Shown: in pieces, positions 18,936 through 27,131 of the stretch
How positions within the stretch are numbered: position 1 is the first letter of the stretch
Layout of the letters: every line of letters starts with the position of its first letter
Assembly: GCA_910578335.1 (NCBI GenBank)
Contig: CAJTPU010000004.1
Location: 114,296-178,295, forward strand
Direction of reading: 5' to 3'
Origin: an uncultured Lachnospiraceae bacterium
GTDB taxonomy: Bacteria; Bacillota; Clostridia; Lachnospirales; Lachnospiraceae
DNA: 64,000 nt
Position numbers and translations under genes: made by a program
The notes under the pieces: generated by a model
What the model was told of the DNA's origin: nothing
The model's input: only the letters and a program-made list of their open reading frames with translations
Databases searched by the model: none

Positions 18936-18963
18936 AAAAAGCTCTGCAGGCGCAGGGCTTTTT
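18936..18963 (+). terminator. Terminator of the FIST/chemoreceptor operon
   Basis: AAAAAGCTCTGC pairs with GCAGGGCTTTTT (12 bp, one G-U) around a 4-nt loop. Confidence 0.85.
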
Positions 18964-19006
18964 CCACACAGAAGAGAGCATAATATTATAATAGGAGGTA
19001 GAAATA

Positions 19007-19975
19007 ATGTCCCCAAAGCCAAATATTGTTATGCTGGAGCGCAATAGTGTGGGAACAGATATTGATGTTTCCTGTTTTGAAATGTTGGGAAATGTGACAT
19101 ACTATTCCAATACTGTTACAAAAGACGAGATACGGGAACGCACGCGGGAAGCGGATATTGTGATAGCCAATAAGGCGCCTATGTGTGAGGATACCTTGAA
19201 GGATTCAAAGAGGGTAAAGTTGATTTGCCAGCTTGCTACAGGTTATGACAACTGTGACGTAACATATTGTAAGAGCCGTGGTATTGTAATTTCCAATGTA
19301 GTAAATTACTGTACGGATATGGTGGCGCAGCACACCTTTACGTTGGCGCTGAGCCTGGTGCAGAAGCTTTTCTATTATGACAATTATGTCAAATCCGGTG
19401 CGTATGGTGCACAGGACAGGTTTTCCAATTTTGACTGTCCCTTTTGTGAGCTTTCCGGCAAGACCTGGGGTATTGTGGGAATGGGAAATATCGGATGCCG
19501 CACGGCAGAGATTGCACAGGCATTTGGCTGCAAGGTGATTTTTCATTCTGTTACAGGCAGGAGCAGGGTAACGGCATACCCATGTGTGGACAAGGATACG
19601 CTCTTGGCGGAAAGTGATTTTCTTTCCCTGCACTGTCCCTTAAGCAGGCTTACGGAAAATTTTATCGACAGGGATGCGCTCTGTAAAATGAAGAAAACGG
19701 CGGTGTTAATTAATGTGGCGCGGGGGCGGGTGGTAAACAACCGCGACTTATATGAGGCGCTTGTGCAGGGTGAAATTATGGCGGCGGGACTGGATGTATT
19801 GGAAAAGGAGCCGTTGTCTTTAGACAATCCGCTGTGTAAGATAAAAGATAGCAGCCGGCTTATCATTACGCCACATCTTGCATGGGGCAGCGTGGAGGCA
19901 AGAAAGCGCTGTGTGGAAGGTGCATTTGAAAATGTGCGTGCTTTTCTGGCGGGTGAGCCTAGAAATGTGATATAG
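19007..19975 (+). CDS. D-isomer-specific 2-hydroxyacid dehydrogenase
   Basis: 322 aa. NAD-binding Rossmann motif 'WGIVGMGNIGCRTAEIA', active-site Arg in 'LINVARGRVVNNRDLYEAL', Glu in GLDVLEKEP and His in 'ITPHLAWGSVEARKRC'. The overall pattern is nearest to glycerate/lactate-type reductases, but the substrate cannot be fixed from sequence. RBS ATAGGAGG. Confidence 0.93.
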   Translation: MSPKPNIVMLERNSVGTDIDVSCFEMLGNVTYYSNTVTKDEIRERTREADIVIANKAPMCEDTLKDSKRVKLICQLATGYDNCDVTYCKSRGIVISNVVNYCTDMVAQHTFTLALSLVQKLFYYDNYVKSGAYGAQDRFSNFDCPFCELSGKTWGIVGMGNIGCRTAEIAQAFGCKVIFHSVTGRSRVTAYPCVDKDTLLAESDFLSLHCPLSRLTENFIDRDALCKMKKTAVLINVARGRVVNNRDLYEALVQGEIMAAGLDVLEKEPLSLDNPLCKIKDSSRLIITPHLAWGSVEARKRCVEGAFENVRAFLAGEPRNVI

Positions 19976-20027
19976 CACAGAGCAGATGGGAAGCGGCATA
20001 CCAGTGATTTTATCAGGAGGAGTATAA

Positions 20028-20462
20028 ATGGAACAAATGAAAAAGCTGATTACAAAATATCGGGAAATAATTATATATCTGATTGTGGGAGTGATGACGA
20101 CGATTGTGTCATGGGCAGCATGTTTCCTGCTGGAGCGATTTTTATTCAATCCGGATATTTCATGGCAGAATTTTGTAATTAACAGTCTCGGATGGGTGGT
20201 AGGTGTCACTTTCTCTTATCCCTTGAACAGACAATGGGTTTTCAGAAGCAAAAATCCCCATATTATAAAAGAATTTGGCAGTTTTGCAGCTTCCCGCCTT
20301 TCCACATGGATATTGGACATTGTAGTGATGTGGGTTACGGTCAATGTCATGAGTATGCATTACTGGATAGCCAAAATATTTATTTCGTCGGTACTGGTAA
20401 CGGTTTTAAACTACGTGTTTAGCAAGCTTTTTATTTTTAAGAAGAAAGATTCGGAAGGTTAA
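20028..20462 (+). CDS. GtrA-family membrane protein
   Basis: 144 aa with four membrane helices and the family signatures 'YLIVGVMTTIVSWAACFLL', NSLGWVVGVTFSYPLNRQWVF-type loop and 'NYVFSKLFIFKK' at the end. The family is thought to flip polyprenyl-linked sugars. It follows the dehydrogenase by 52 bp with its own RBS (AGGAGG); no glycosyltransferase is adjacent. Confidence 0.93.
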   Translation: MEQMKKLITKYREIIIYLIVGVMTTIVSWAACFLLERFLFNPDISWQNFVINSLGWVVGVTFSYPLNRQWVFRSKNPHIIKEFGSFAASRLSTWILDIVVMWVTVNVMSMHYWIAKIFISSVLVTVLNYVFSKLFIFKKKDSEG

Positions 20463-20468
20463 GTTTAA

Positions 20469-20505
20469 AATCCCCTTCGGCAGACGTCCCTGCGCGAAGG
20501 GGATT
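20469..20505. terminator. Bidirectional terminator between gtrA-like gene and dapL
   Basis: AATCCCCTTCG (20469-20479) pairs perfectly with CGAAGGGGATT (20495-20505). It is flanked by CCTTTTT on the plus side and TTTTAAA on the minus side. Confidence 0.85.
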
Positions 20506-20523
20506 CCTTTTTGCCTCTTTGGA

Positions 20524-21720
20524 TTAAAACAAGGTTTCAAAGCGCTGCATGGCTTCTGCGGTATTTTCGCGGCTGCCAAAAGCAGTCAGACGGAAATAGT
20601 TTTTGCCGTTGCTGCCAAAACCGGCGCCGGGGGTTCCCACCACCTGAATTTTATTCAGCATATAGTCGAAAAACTCCCATGACTCCATTCCCAGTGGACA
20701 TGCAAACCAAATATAAGGAGAATTGACGCCGCCAAAGTAACGGATGCCTTTTTTCTCCATGCAGGAAGCGATGATACGGGCATTTTCCTGATAGTATTGA
20801 ATGTTGGCGCGGCACTCTGCCATTCCTTCTTTGGAAAAGACCTGCGCAGCACCTTTTTGTATGATATAAGAAACGCCGTTAAATTTGGTGGTCTGTCTGC
20901 GGTTCCACATGGCGTTTACGGACATTTCCCTGCCATCAGAGGCGGTAAACTTTAATTCTTCGGGTACGATGGTATAGCCGCAGCGAGTGCCGGTAAAGCC
21001 TGCTGTTTTACTTAGAGAGCAGAATTCTATGGCACATTTCTTGGCGCCTTCGATAGCAAAAATGCTGCGGGGCAGCGTCTTATCGGTGATAAAGCATTCG
21101 TATGCCGAATCATAAAGCAGCAGCGCATCGTTTGCCAGTGCGTAATCTACCCATTCCTTTAACTGCGCATGGTTGTAGGCGGCGCCGGTAGGATTGTTGG
21201 GAGAGCAAAGGTAAATAATGTCTGCGTGGAGGTTTTTGTCCGGCATGGGCAGAAAATTGTTTTCCGCGGTAGCATTCATGTAGGTAATATTTCTGCCGTT
21301 CATAATATTGGTATCTACATAGACGGGGTAGACGGGGTCCGGAATCAAAATAACATTATCCTGTGCAAATAAATCAGTAATATTGCCGGTATCGCTTTTT
21401 GCACCGTCAGATACAAACACTTCCTTCGGACTGATGGTGACGCCGTTTTCTGCATAGTACGCTACAATGGCATCCCGAATAAAATCATAGCCCTGCTCGG
21501 GACCATAGCCCTTAAAGGTAGCGGAAGAAGCCTGTGCGTCAACGCCCTCGTGCAGCGCTTTGATGATGCTGCTTCCGATGGGAAGCGTAACGTCTCCGAT
21601 GCCGAGGCGGATGACCTTTTTATCAGGGTTTGAGGCTGTGTAAGCGGCTACTCTGTGGGCAATTTCGGAAAATAAATAACTTTCCTTCAGATTTAGATAG
21701 TTTTCGTTTAACTTAGGCAT
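20524..21720 (-). CDS. dapL: LL-diaminopimelate aminotransferase
   Basis: Makes LL-diaminopimelate directly from tetrahydrodipicolinate with glutamate as amino donor (lysine and peptidoglycan synthesis). 398 aa, class I/II PLP fold. Motifs: 'LGIGDVTLPIGSSIIKALHE', 'GYGPEQGYDFIRDAI', 'LCSPNNPTGAAY' and PLP-Lys in 'CSLSKTAGFTGTRCGYT'. Third gene of the luxS-mtnN-dapL run, 10 bp behind mtnN. Confidence 0.97.
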   Translation of the reverse strand: MPKLNENYLNLKESYLFSEIAHRVAAYTASNPDKKVIRLGIGDVTLPIGSSIIKALHEGVDAQASSATFKGYGPEQGYDFIRDAIVAYYAENGVTISPKEVFVSDGAKSDTGNITDLFAQDNVILIPDPVYPVYVDTNIMNGRNITYMNATAENNFLPMPDKNLHADIIYLCSPNNPTGAAYNHAQLKEWVDYALANDALLLYDSAYECFITDKTLPRSIFAIEGAKKCAIEFCSLSKTAGFTGTRCGYTIVPEELKFTASDGREMSVNAMWNRRQTTKFNGVSYIIQKGAAQVFSKEGMAECRANIQYYQENARIIASCMEKKGIRYFGGVNSPYIWFACPLGMESWEFFDYMLNKIQVVGTPGAGFGSNGKNYFRLTAFGSRENTAEAMQRFETLF

Positions 21721-21730
21721 TGCAATCCTC

Positions 21731-22429
21731 CTACAATAATGTAATCATGTGTTCCACCAAAAGAGCGGAGTGCTTTGCCGCCTCTCTTTCAAAGGAAGGG
21801 TAGTCCATTTCTGCGCTGTCGTCTGCTTTGTCTGAAATGGCGCGGATAATGACGAAGGGAATCTGGTTTAAGTAAGCGCCGTGGGCAATGGAAGCTCCTT
21901 CCATTTCAGCACAATCTCCCTGATAGGTGTCTATCAGATGCTGCTTTGTCTGTTTGTCCGAAATAAATTGGTCGCCACTTACCACTCTGCCTGTTTTAAC
22001 ATGAATGTCGGGGTTTACTTCCCTGCAGGATTCTACAGCAAGCTTTACCATGGTTTCGTCCGCTTTAAATTCGCGGCAGCCCATCTGGGGAACCTCTCCC
22101 AACTGGTAGCCAAATATTGTGACGTCCATGTCATGATGTAGTGCATCTACAGATACAAGGATGTCACCAATATCCAACACGGGGTTCAAAGAACCTGCGA
22201 CACCTGTGTTGATAATATGGCTGACTTCAAAAATATCTGCAAGAATCTGCACGCAGAGCGCTGCGTTGACCTTTCCAATGCCGGAACGTACCACAACTAC
22301 TTCAATATCATGTAAGGTGCCGGTAAAAAAATCCATAGAGGCTTTGGTGATAACCTGTGCAACCTGCATTTTGCTTTTTAACTGCTCTACCTCCAGCTCC
22401 ATGGCTCCGATAATTCCAATTTTTTTCAT
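21731..22429 (-). CDS. mtnN: 5'-methylthioadenosine/S-adenosylhomocysteine nucleosidase
   Basis: 232 aa. Cleaves S-adenosylhomocysteine to S-ribosylhomocysteine and adenine (and methylthioadenosine likewise). Signatures: 'GIIGAMELEVEQL', 'NTGVAGSLNPVLDIGDILVS', 'CAEMEGASIAHGAY' and catalytic Asp in 'IIRAISDKADDSA'. It feeds its product to LuxS, encoded 33 bp upstream. Confidence 0.97.
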   Translation of the reverse strand: MKKIGIIGAMELEVEQLKSKMQVAQVITKASMDFFTGTLHDIEVVVVRSGIGKVNAALCVQILADIFEVSHIINTGVAGSLNPVLDIGDILVSVDALHHDMDVTIFGYQLGEVPQMGCREFKADETMVKLAVESCREVNPDIHVKTGRVVSGDQFISDKQTKQHLIDTYQGDCAEMEGASIAHGAYLNQIPFVIIRAISDKADDSAEMDYPSFEREAAKHSALLVEHMITLL

Positions 22430-22462
22430 AATAGCGCGATACCTTTCTTTTATTTATTATAC

Positions 22463-22942
22463 TCAGGCAGGATATATCAAGCGGCTGTCGTCGATGTCAT
22501 AAAGAACATTGTCTAAGTACCGTGCGGCAAGATAGTTTGTCATGGGCAGGTTCATGTCCAGATAATTGCCGCAGTCCATGGGGGAAGCGCCGGGTACGGC
22601 ATCCTTATAATCGCGGATAAACTCATACATTTCTATCATAAGGGGGACAATATCACGGGACGTATAATCACCTGCCAGAATCAGGTAAAAACCGGTGCGG
22701 CAGCCCATGGGACCAAAGTAGACGGTTTTTTCCTTATAATCAGGATGGTTGCGCAGAAAAGTTGCGCCCAGATGCTCGATGGTATGCACCTCCGCCGTAT
22801 TCATAACCGGCTCCTCGTTGGGGCTTGTCATGCGCAAATCGAAGGTGGTGAGAGTTTCTGCTCCCACCTTGTCCTTGCGGGAGACATAAACGCCGGGCTG
22901 CAGCTTTATGTGGTCTATGGTAAAGCTCGTTATCTTTTCCAT
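22463..22942 (-). CDS. luxS: S-ribosylhomocysteine lyase
   Basis: 159 aa from the ATG behind GGAAGG. Produces homocysteine and DPD, the precursor of autoinducer-2. Metal ligands are visible: His53 and His57 in HTIEH and Cys124 in PMDCGNYLDM; catalytic Cys81 in 'FGPMGCRTGFY'. The open frame runs on to 23065, but that part covers the promoter and leader hairpin and is not coding. Confidence 0.97.
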   Translation of the reverse strand: MEKITSFTIDHIKLQPGVYVSRKDKVGAETLTTFDLRMTSPNEEPVMNTAEVHTIEHLGATFLRNHPDYKEKTVYFGPMGCRTGFYLILAGDYTSRDIVPLMIEMYEFIRDYKDAVPGASPMDCGNYLDMNLPMTNYLAARYLDNVLYDIDDSRLIYPA

Positions 22943-22968
22943 GTAAAAATCCTTCCTTTCGTTTTTAG

Positions 22969-23001
22969 ATACCCGCGGGCAGCGAGACAGCCGGCGGGTA
23001 T
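22969..23001 (-). promoter_or_regulatory. Hairpin in the luxS leader
   Basis: ATACCCGC (22969-22976) and GCGGGTAT (22994-23001) are a perfect 8-bp inverted repeat with further GC pairing inside the loop. It lies between the predicted promoter and the luxS start. Not recognisable as a known SAM/SAH riboswitch. Confidence 0.45.
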
Positions 23002-23015
23002 AACTTCTACAAAAT

Positions 23016-23044
23016 AGAGTAGCGGATACGGGTTTAAAAGTCAA
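23016..23044 (-). promoter_or_regulatory. Probable promoter of luxS-mtnN-dapL
   Basis: On the minus strand TTGACT (23044-23039), 17-bp spacer, TACTCT (23021-23016). The transcript would begin about 65-70 nt before luxS and include the leader hairpin. Confidence 0.5.
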
Positions 23045-23086
23045 GGGAATCGTGTGGAAAAGCATGAGGAAGGATTTTGCGCAAAC

Positions 23087-23824
23087 TTACCTAATGCCAA
23101 TGATACATATGGGCGCCGCCTGCCCTTGTGATATGACGCCAATGGTATCCCATAAGCACTTTAACGTATTGTTTTTGCTGTATGCCGTATATTGTCCGTC
23201 TGTCTGCTTGTAGGCGTTGTGGAGAACATAGCTTCCAAGGCTATCCTTGGTAATGGTGATGGTGTGTATCATGTCGCGGATATCATTTCGGTCATTGTAG
23301 GCGGTAATGATTACAGAATGGCTGTTTTCTCCGAGGGCATTGATTATGTCCGGATGGGAGCTTGTGGTCATGGTTACCTGATATCCCCGGCGGACAAAAT
23401 ATTTGCGGATGGATTGGGGAGAGCAGCCCCATTTGCCGCGCATTGCGGCGCCTTTTCTTTCAAATTCGCTGATAAGCTCCGCCAGGCTTTGCGCGGTCAT
23501 TTCATTTCCCAAATCCAGCAGGGCATTATATACCGCCATAATTTCGCATCCGGAATACTGCATGGTTGACCTGCCAAATCGGACATTTTCCCATTCATTT
23601 TGATTCTCTATAAAATGATTGGGAGAAAAAAATCCGTTTTTTTCGGAAGCTGCCGTCTCAAGAATTTTCCTGTTAGCCATTTGATTTTTCTCCCGATGTT
23701 TTTTGGAAATTTTGACAAGCGCAAAAAGGCTCAGTATTTTTACCATGCAGCAATTGGGGATATGGGTAATGGCATAGCTTCCTGCGATAAGAAAGGTATT
23801 GGCGATGCGGGGAATGCTTTTCAA
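23087..23824 (-). CDS. Peptidase C39-like (papain-fold) protein
   Basis: The C-terminal two thirds carry a Cys in 'MQYSGCEIMAVYNALLDLG', then 'SPQSIRKYFVRRGYQV' and a His-containing strand 'IHTITITKDSLGSYVLHNAY'. These fit a C39-like cysteine-protease fold, seen in double-glycine leader peptidases and related enzymes. The longest form (245 aa, TTG start behind AAGGA) has a hydrophobic N-terminus (about 10-38); an inner ATG ('MANRKILE') gives about 197 aa without it. No ABC or bacteriocin genes are adjacent. Catalysis is not proven. Confidence 0.65.
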   Translation of the reverse strand: MKSIPRIANTFLIAGSYAITHIPNCCMVKILSLFALVKISKKHREKNQMANRKILETAASEKNGFFSPNHFIENQNEWENVRFGRSTMQYSGCEIMAVYNALLDLGNEMTAQSLAELISEFERKGAAMRGKWGCSPQSIRKYFVRRGYQVTMTTSSHPDIINALGENSHSVIITAYNDRNDIRDMIHTITITKDSLGSYVLHNAYKQTDGQYTAYSKNNTLKCLWDTIGVISQGQAAPICIIGIR

Positions 23825-24012
23825 GATATCACGTCCTTGTCATTGTTTGCTTTTTATAAAAATATCGGCATTTCTATCACAATTGTACTGCCGCAGAACT
23901 CCTCCGCACCGGTTGTGGCTTTGGAATTTGCGGCAGCGTAATTGGCGTCGGCAGTCCGTTCCATGATGCAGTTTGGAATGGCGCGCCTGATTTTGCGGAA
24001 GGAATAGGGCTT

Positions 24013-24963
24013 TTACAGATAGGAGGTAAGCTCGTCAATGACGGAGAGCATACAGTCGTCGGAAAGCCCAAAGTCTTTTTGTTTATAGTTCCATGTACAG
24101 CGGGAAATACCAAACTGCAAAAAAGCGCTGTTGATAACTTTGTACCATTTGAGCCTGTCCTGAGGCTTGGCGTTGTCGATAACGCCATATTCGCCGCAGT
24201 AAAGAGCCGTGTCATATTTTTTTGCCGTATTAAGCGCCTTTACAAACCGTTCGGCAAAATAGGAGGGTGTAACTTCATCTGCAGGAAAGCGCATCCGGAA
24301 AGCGGGGTCCATGCCTTCTACCCAATGCGCGCCTTGATGCGTAAAGTCGAGCGGGTCGTAACAGTGGAAGGAAAGTACTACCTTGTCGTCATAAGGCGCG
24401 GCAAGGTCGGGAAGGGCGTCGGGACTGTTGTTCCAGTATCCGCCCACGACAATTATGGTATCGGGAGCATAGGCACGTATTCTTTTGACACAATGCAGAA
24501 TGATGTGGTTCCAAACGCCGCCATAATGCTGCTCCGTAACTTCGTTTAGCAGCTCAAAAGCAATCCTGTCTCCATAGGGAGCGTAGCGCTGCGCCAGCCG
24601 TTCCCAAAGGCAGTAAAACCTTTCCTGAAGCGCGGAATTTTCAAAAAAGCCGTTTTCACATTCCCCTTTGTCAAAGGAAAAGCCTGCCGTCTTGTGCAGG
24701 TCGAGAACCAGATTCAGCCCCGCCTCTTTACACCATGCTAATGCATTGTCAATGTAGAGGTAGCCCTCCTTTTGTTCACAGCCCGCCGCGTCTTCAATTA
24801 GATTATAGTCGATGGGCAGCCGCACGTGGTCAACACCCCACGATGCAATTTTTATGATATCTTCCTTGCCGATAAAGCTGTCGTAATGTTCTTTTGTATG
24901 AATACACTGTGAAAGCCAGCCGCCGAGATTGACTCCCTTCTGATAACCTTTCCATTCTTTCAT
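24013..24963 (-). CDS. Glycoside hydrolase family 5, cytoplasmic
   Basis: 316 aa, no signal peptide. (beta/alpha)8 GH5 motifs: 'GVNLGGWLSQ' and 'GVDHVRLPIDYNLI' at the start, acid/base Glu141 in FELLNEV, His200/Tyr202 in 'VVLSFHCYDPL', nucleophile Glu258 in YCGEYG. The cytosolic location suggests it splits imported oligosaccharides (beta-glucan or cellodextrin-like). Divergent from an AraC regulator that is its likely controller. Confidence 0.93.
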   Translation of the reverse strand: MKEWKGYQKGVNLGGWLSQCIHTKEHYDSFIGKEDIIKIASWGVDHVRLPIDYNLIEDAAGCEQKEGYLYIDNALAWCKEAGLNLVLDLHKTAGFSFDKGECENGFFENSALQERFYCLWERLAQRYAPYGDRIAFELLNEVTEQHYGGVWNHIILHCVKRIRAYAPDTIIVVGGYWNNSPDALPDLAAPYDDKVVLSFHCYDPLDFTHQGAHWVEGMDPAFRMRFPADEVTPSYFAERFVKALNTAKKYDTALYCGEYGVIDNAKPQDRLKWYKVINSAFLQFGISRCTWNYKQKDFGLSDDCMLSVIDELTSYL

Positions 24964-25030
24964 TGTTTTACAATATCCTCCGTGTGATAAGATTTGATAA
25001 AAATTGTAGCATATGGCAAAATAACGTGAA

Positions 25031-25092
25031 TATCAAAAAAATGCTATTTATATCAAAATTTTGCTGTATTTTTAAAAAAGATAGGATATAAT
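25031..25092 (+). promoter_or_regulatory. AraC-type half-site pair and -10 box between GH5 and araC-like genes
   Basis: TATCAAAAAAATGC (25031-25044) and TATCAAAATTTTGC (25051-25064) are direct repeats exactly 20 bp apart, the spacing of AraC-family half-sites. The second ends at the place of the -35 box for TATAAT at 25087-25092, the layout of an activator-dependent promoter. Confidence 0.55.
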
Positions 25093-25124
25093 GCTTTTAC
25101 AAATGGTACAAGGAGGAAATACCC

Positions 25125-25907
25125 ATGCCGCAGTCAGAAAAGGAGCTTACACAAAAAACGTTTGCAAACAGAGAATATGCTTTTAAGCATACCTCGTTTG
25201 AACAGGAATTTGCATTTTATAATTATGTAAAAAACGGGGATGTTGACAAGGTTATGCAAGTGATGACCCCTCTGGGGGCAGGCGGAGCAGGTACACTTTC
25301 AGAAGATTTTCTGCGCAATCTGAAGTACCATTTTATTGTTATGGTTGCCCTGATAACACGGTTTTGCGTAGAAGGAGGGATGGAGATGGAAACGGCGTAC
25401 ACGCTTAGCGACCTGTATATTCTACAGGTGGATAAATGTATGGAAGTCAAAGAAATTCACAAGCTGCATAGGGAGGCGGTGCTCGATTTTACAAACCAGA
25501 TGAACAGGCTGAAGCGGAATAAACATTATTCCAAGCCCGTTATTATGACAATGGATTATATCTACGACCATCTTCATTCTAAAATCTCTGAGAAGGATAT
25601 TGCGGCATATGTCTCGCTGAGCGTATCGCATTTGTCAAGACTCTTTCACAGTGAAACGGGAAAGACCATCCGTACATATATTGCTTTACAGCGGGTCGAG
25701 GAGGCAAAGAATATGCTGCAGTATGCGGATGACACCGCGCTTGATATCGGTAATTATCTTGCGTTTCACTCACACAGTCATTTTATCAGCACATTTAAAA
25801 AGTACACGGGGATTACGCCGGGGGAATTTCGCAAGAGATATTACCGCTCCAACTGGAATCAAACAAAGACGGCGATGCCGAATGCCGATATCGGAAAAAT
25901 TCGCTAA
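25125..25907 (+). CDS. AraC-family transcriptional regulator
   Basis: 260 aa. N-terminal ligand/sensor region of about 150 residues without a recognised cupin signature, then two helix-turn-helix units: 'KDIAAYVSLSVSHLSRLFHS' and 'FHSHSHFISTFKKYTGITPG', ending EFRKRYY. RBS AAGGAGG. Probably senses a sugar and controls the divergent GH5 gene (inference from position). Confidence 0.93.
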   Translation: MPQSEKELTQKTFANREYAFKHTSFEQEFAFYNYVKNGDVDKVMQVMTPLGAGGAGTLSEDFLRNLKYHFIVMVALITRFCVEGGMEMETAYTLSDLYILQVDKCMEVKEIHKLHREAVLDFTNQMNRLKRNKHYSKPVIMTMDYIYDHLHSKISEKDIAAYVSLSVSHLSRLFHSETGKTIRTYIALQRVEEAKNMLQYADDTALDIGNYLAFHSHSHFISTFKKYTGITPGEFRKRYYRSNWNQTKTAMPNADIGKIR

Positions 25908-25935
25908 ATATGCAAGAAGTATTTCGCTAAAAAAT

Positions 25936-25969
25936 ATACCTTGACAGGCGAGGTATGTATGAATATAAT
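25936..25969 (+). promoter_or_regulatory. Consensus promoter with overlapping dyad, PadR operon
   Basis: TTGACA (25941-25946), 17-bp spacer, TATAAT (25964-25969): a full-consensus sigma-A promoter. The dyad ATACCT (25936-25941)/AGGTAT (25951-25956) covers the -35 box. A strong promoter plus a covering operator fits autorepression by the PadR protein encoded first. Confidence 0.75.
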
Positions 25970-25994
25970 ATATAACAAGAAGGGAGGAGACCAT

Positions 25995-26318
25995 ATGTCA
26001 ATTACATCCGACATTCTGAGAGGACATACGGAAGCAATTATTTTATCTCATCTTCTGGAGCGTGACAGCTATGGCTATCAAATTAATAAGGACATCGTAA
26101 AAAAGACGGACAGCAGGTATGAATTGAAGGAAGCGACGCTGTATTCTGCATTTAAGAGGCTGGAGCAGGCGGGGTATATCCGTACTTATTGGGGAGATGA
26201 GACCGTGGGCGCCAGACGCCGTTATTATGCCGTGACAGAAGAAGGAAAAAAGGCTTATCAAAGCTATAAGAGAGAATGGGAAGAAGCGAAAACAATCATT
26301 GACCAGCTTTTAAAGTAA
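25995..26318 (+). CDS. PadR-family transcriptional repressor
   Basis: 107 aa from the ATG behind GGGAGGAG. Winged-helix PadR signature: 'RGHTEAIILSHLLERDSYGY', 'EATLYSAFKRLEQAGYI' and 'ARRRYYAVTEEGKKAYQSY'. Regulates its own operon in most known cases; the next two genes are the likely targets. Confidence 0.95.
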   Translation: MSITSDILRGHTEAIILSHLLERDSYGYQINKDIVKKTDSRYELKEATLYSAFKRLEQAGYIRTYWGDETVGARRRYYAVTEEGKKAYQSYKREWEEAKTIIDQLLK

Positions 26319-26421
26319 GCATATGCCAAAAAGAGCGGCAGACTATGGCGCTCATGCGGCGAAAGAAGGAAGACTAGAAATTGCTATGCGCAAAAAAAAC
26401 AGCGCGGAAATGAGGGAAATT

Positions 26422-27105
26422 ATGAATGAGAAAATCAGAAAGCATCTTGATGAGTTGTTTGCGGATGCGCCAAAGACCAGAAAGGCAATGGAATTAAAAG
26501 AGGAAATGCTGCAGAACAGTATGGAGAAATATCAGGACCTTTTGAGCGAAGGGTATTCGGAGGAGGATGCTTATAAAAATGTAATTGGCTCTATCGGAGA
26601 TGTGGAGGAGCTGTTTGAAGATTTAGAGGAGAAAAACTTGTTGAATCTGTCAGAGAAGGACAGGAGGAAAAAAGCGATTCTTACTTCGGTAGCAGTAGGC
26701 ATGTATATTCTGGCAGGTGTTGTGCTGCTTGCAAGTACCCTTATAGGAGATATCATAGGGGCTCCCCGCTATATAGACTATAGTACGCTTGGACTGGTGC
26801 TGGCGGCAGCGATTTGCATTGCGCCTACCTGTATGCTGGTTTATGCGGCAAATATGTATCCTGCTTACCAGAAGAAGAAAGAGGAAAACTATGTGGAGGA
26901 TTATAAAGAATCCAAGCATGTAAGCAATCGAGATAAGGCAGTCAGAAGCTCTATCAGCACAATTATATGGACATTGGTTATTATTATTTATTTTCTCTTT
27001 AGCTTTTCAACGGGTGCATGGTACATCAGTTGGGTGATTTTCCTGATGGGCGCGTGTGTGGAGGCAGTCTGCAGCCTGATTTATAGTCTGCGGCGGAAAG
27101 AATAG
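26422..27105 (+). CDS. Permease-prefix/DUF1700-type membrane protein
   Basis: 227 aa from 'MNEKIRKHLDELFADAPKTR' with GAGGG 5 nt upstream. The open frame to 26323 lacks an RBS. The N-terminal helical domain (EMLQNS..KYQDLLSEGYSEEDAY) is the domain that follows PadR genes in Firmicutes and is thought to bind PadR. Four membrane helices follow (about 86-105, 115-140, 180-198, 203-222). Confidence 0.85.
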   Translation: MNEKIRKHLDELFADAPKTRKAMELKEEMLQNSMEKYQDLLSEGYSEEDAYKNVIGSIGDVEELFEDLEEKNLLNLSEKDRRKKAILTSVAVGMYILAGVVLLASTLIGDIIGAPRYIDYSTLGLVLAAAICIAPTCMLVYAANMYPAYQKKKEENYVEDYKESKHVSNRDKAVRSSISTIIWTLVIIIYFLFSFSTGAWYISWVIFLMGACVEAVCSLIYSLRRKE

Positions 27106-27131
27106 TATTTTGAGGAATAAGAGGTATTGGA

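Noticed and set aside
22969..23001. SAM or SAH riboswitch before luxS
   Set aside because: Only one simple hairpin; none of the conserved cores of SAM or SAH aptamers is visible.
23825..24012. Possible 36-codon minus-strand ORF (start near 23964)
   Set aside because: No RBS and no recognisable pattern; treated as non-coding gap between two genes.
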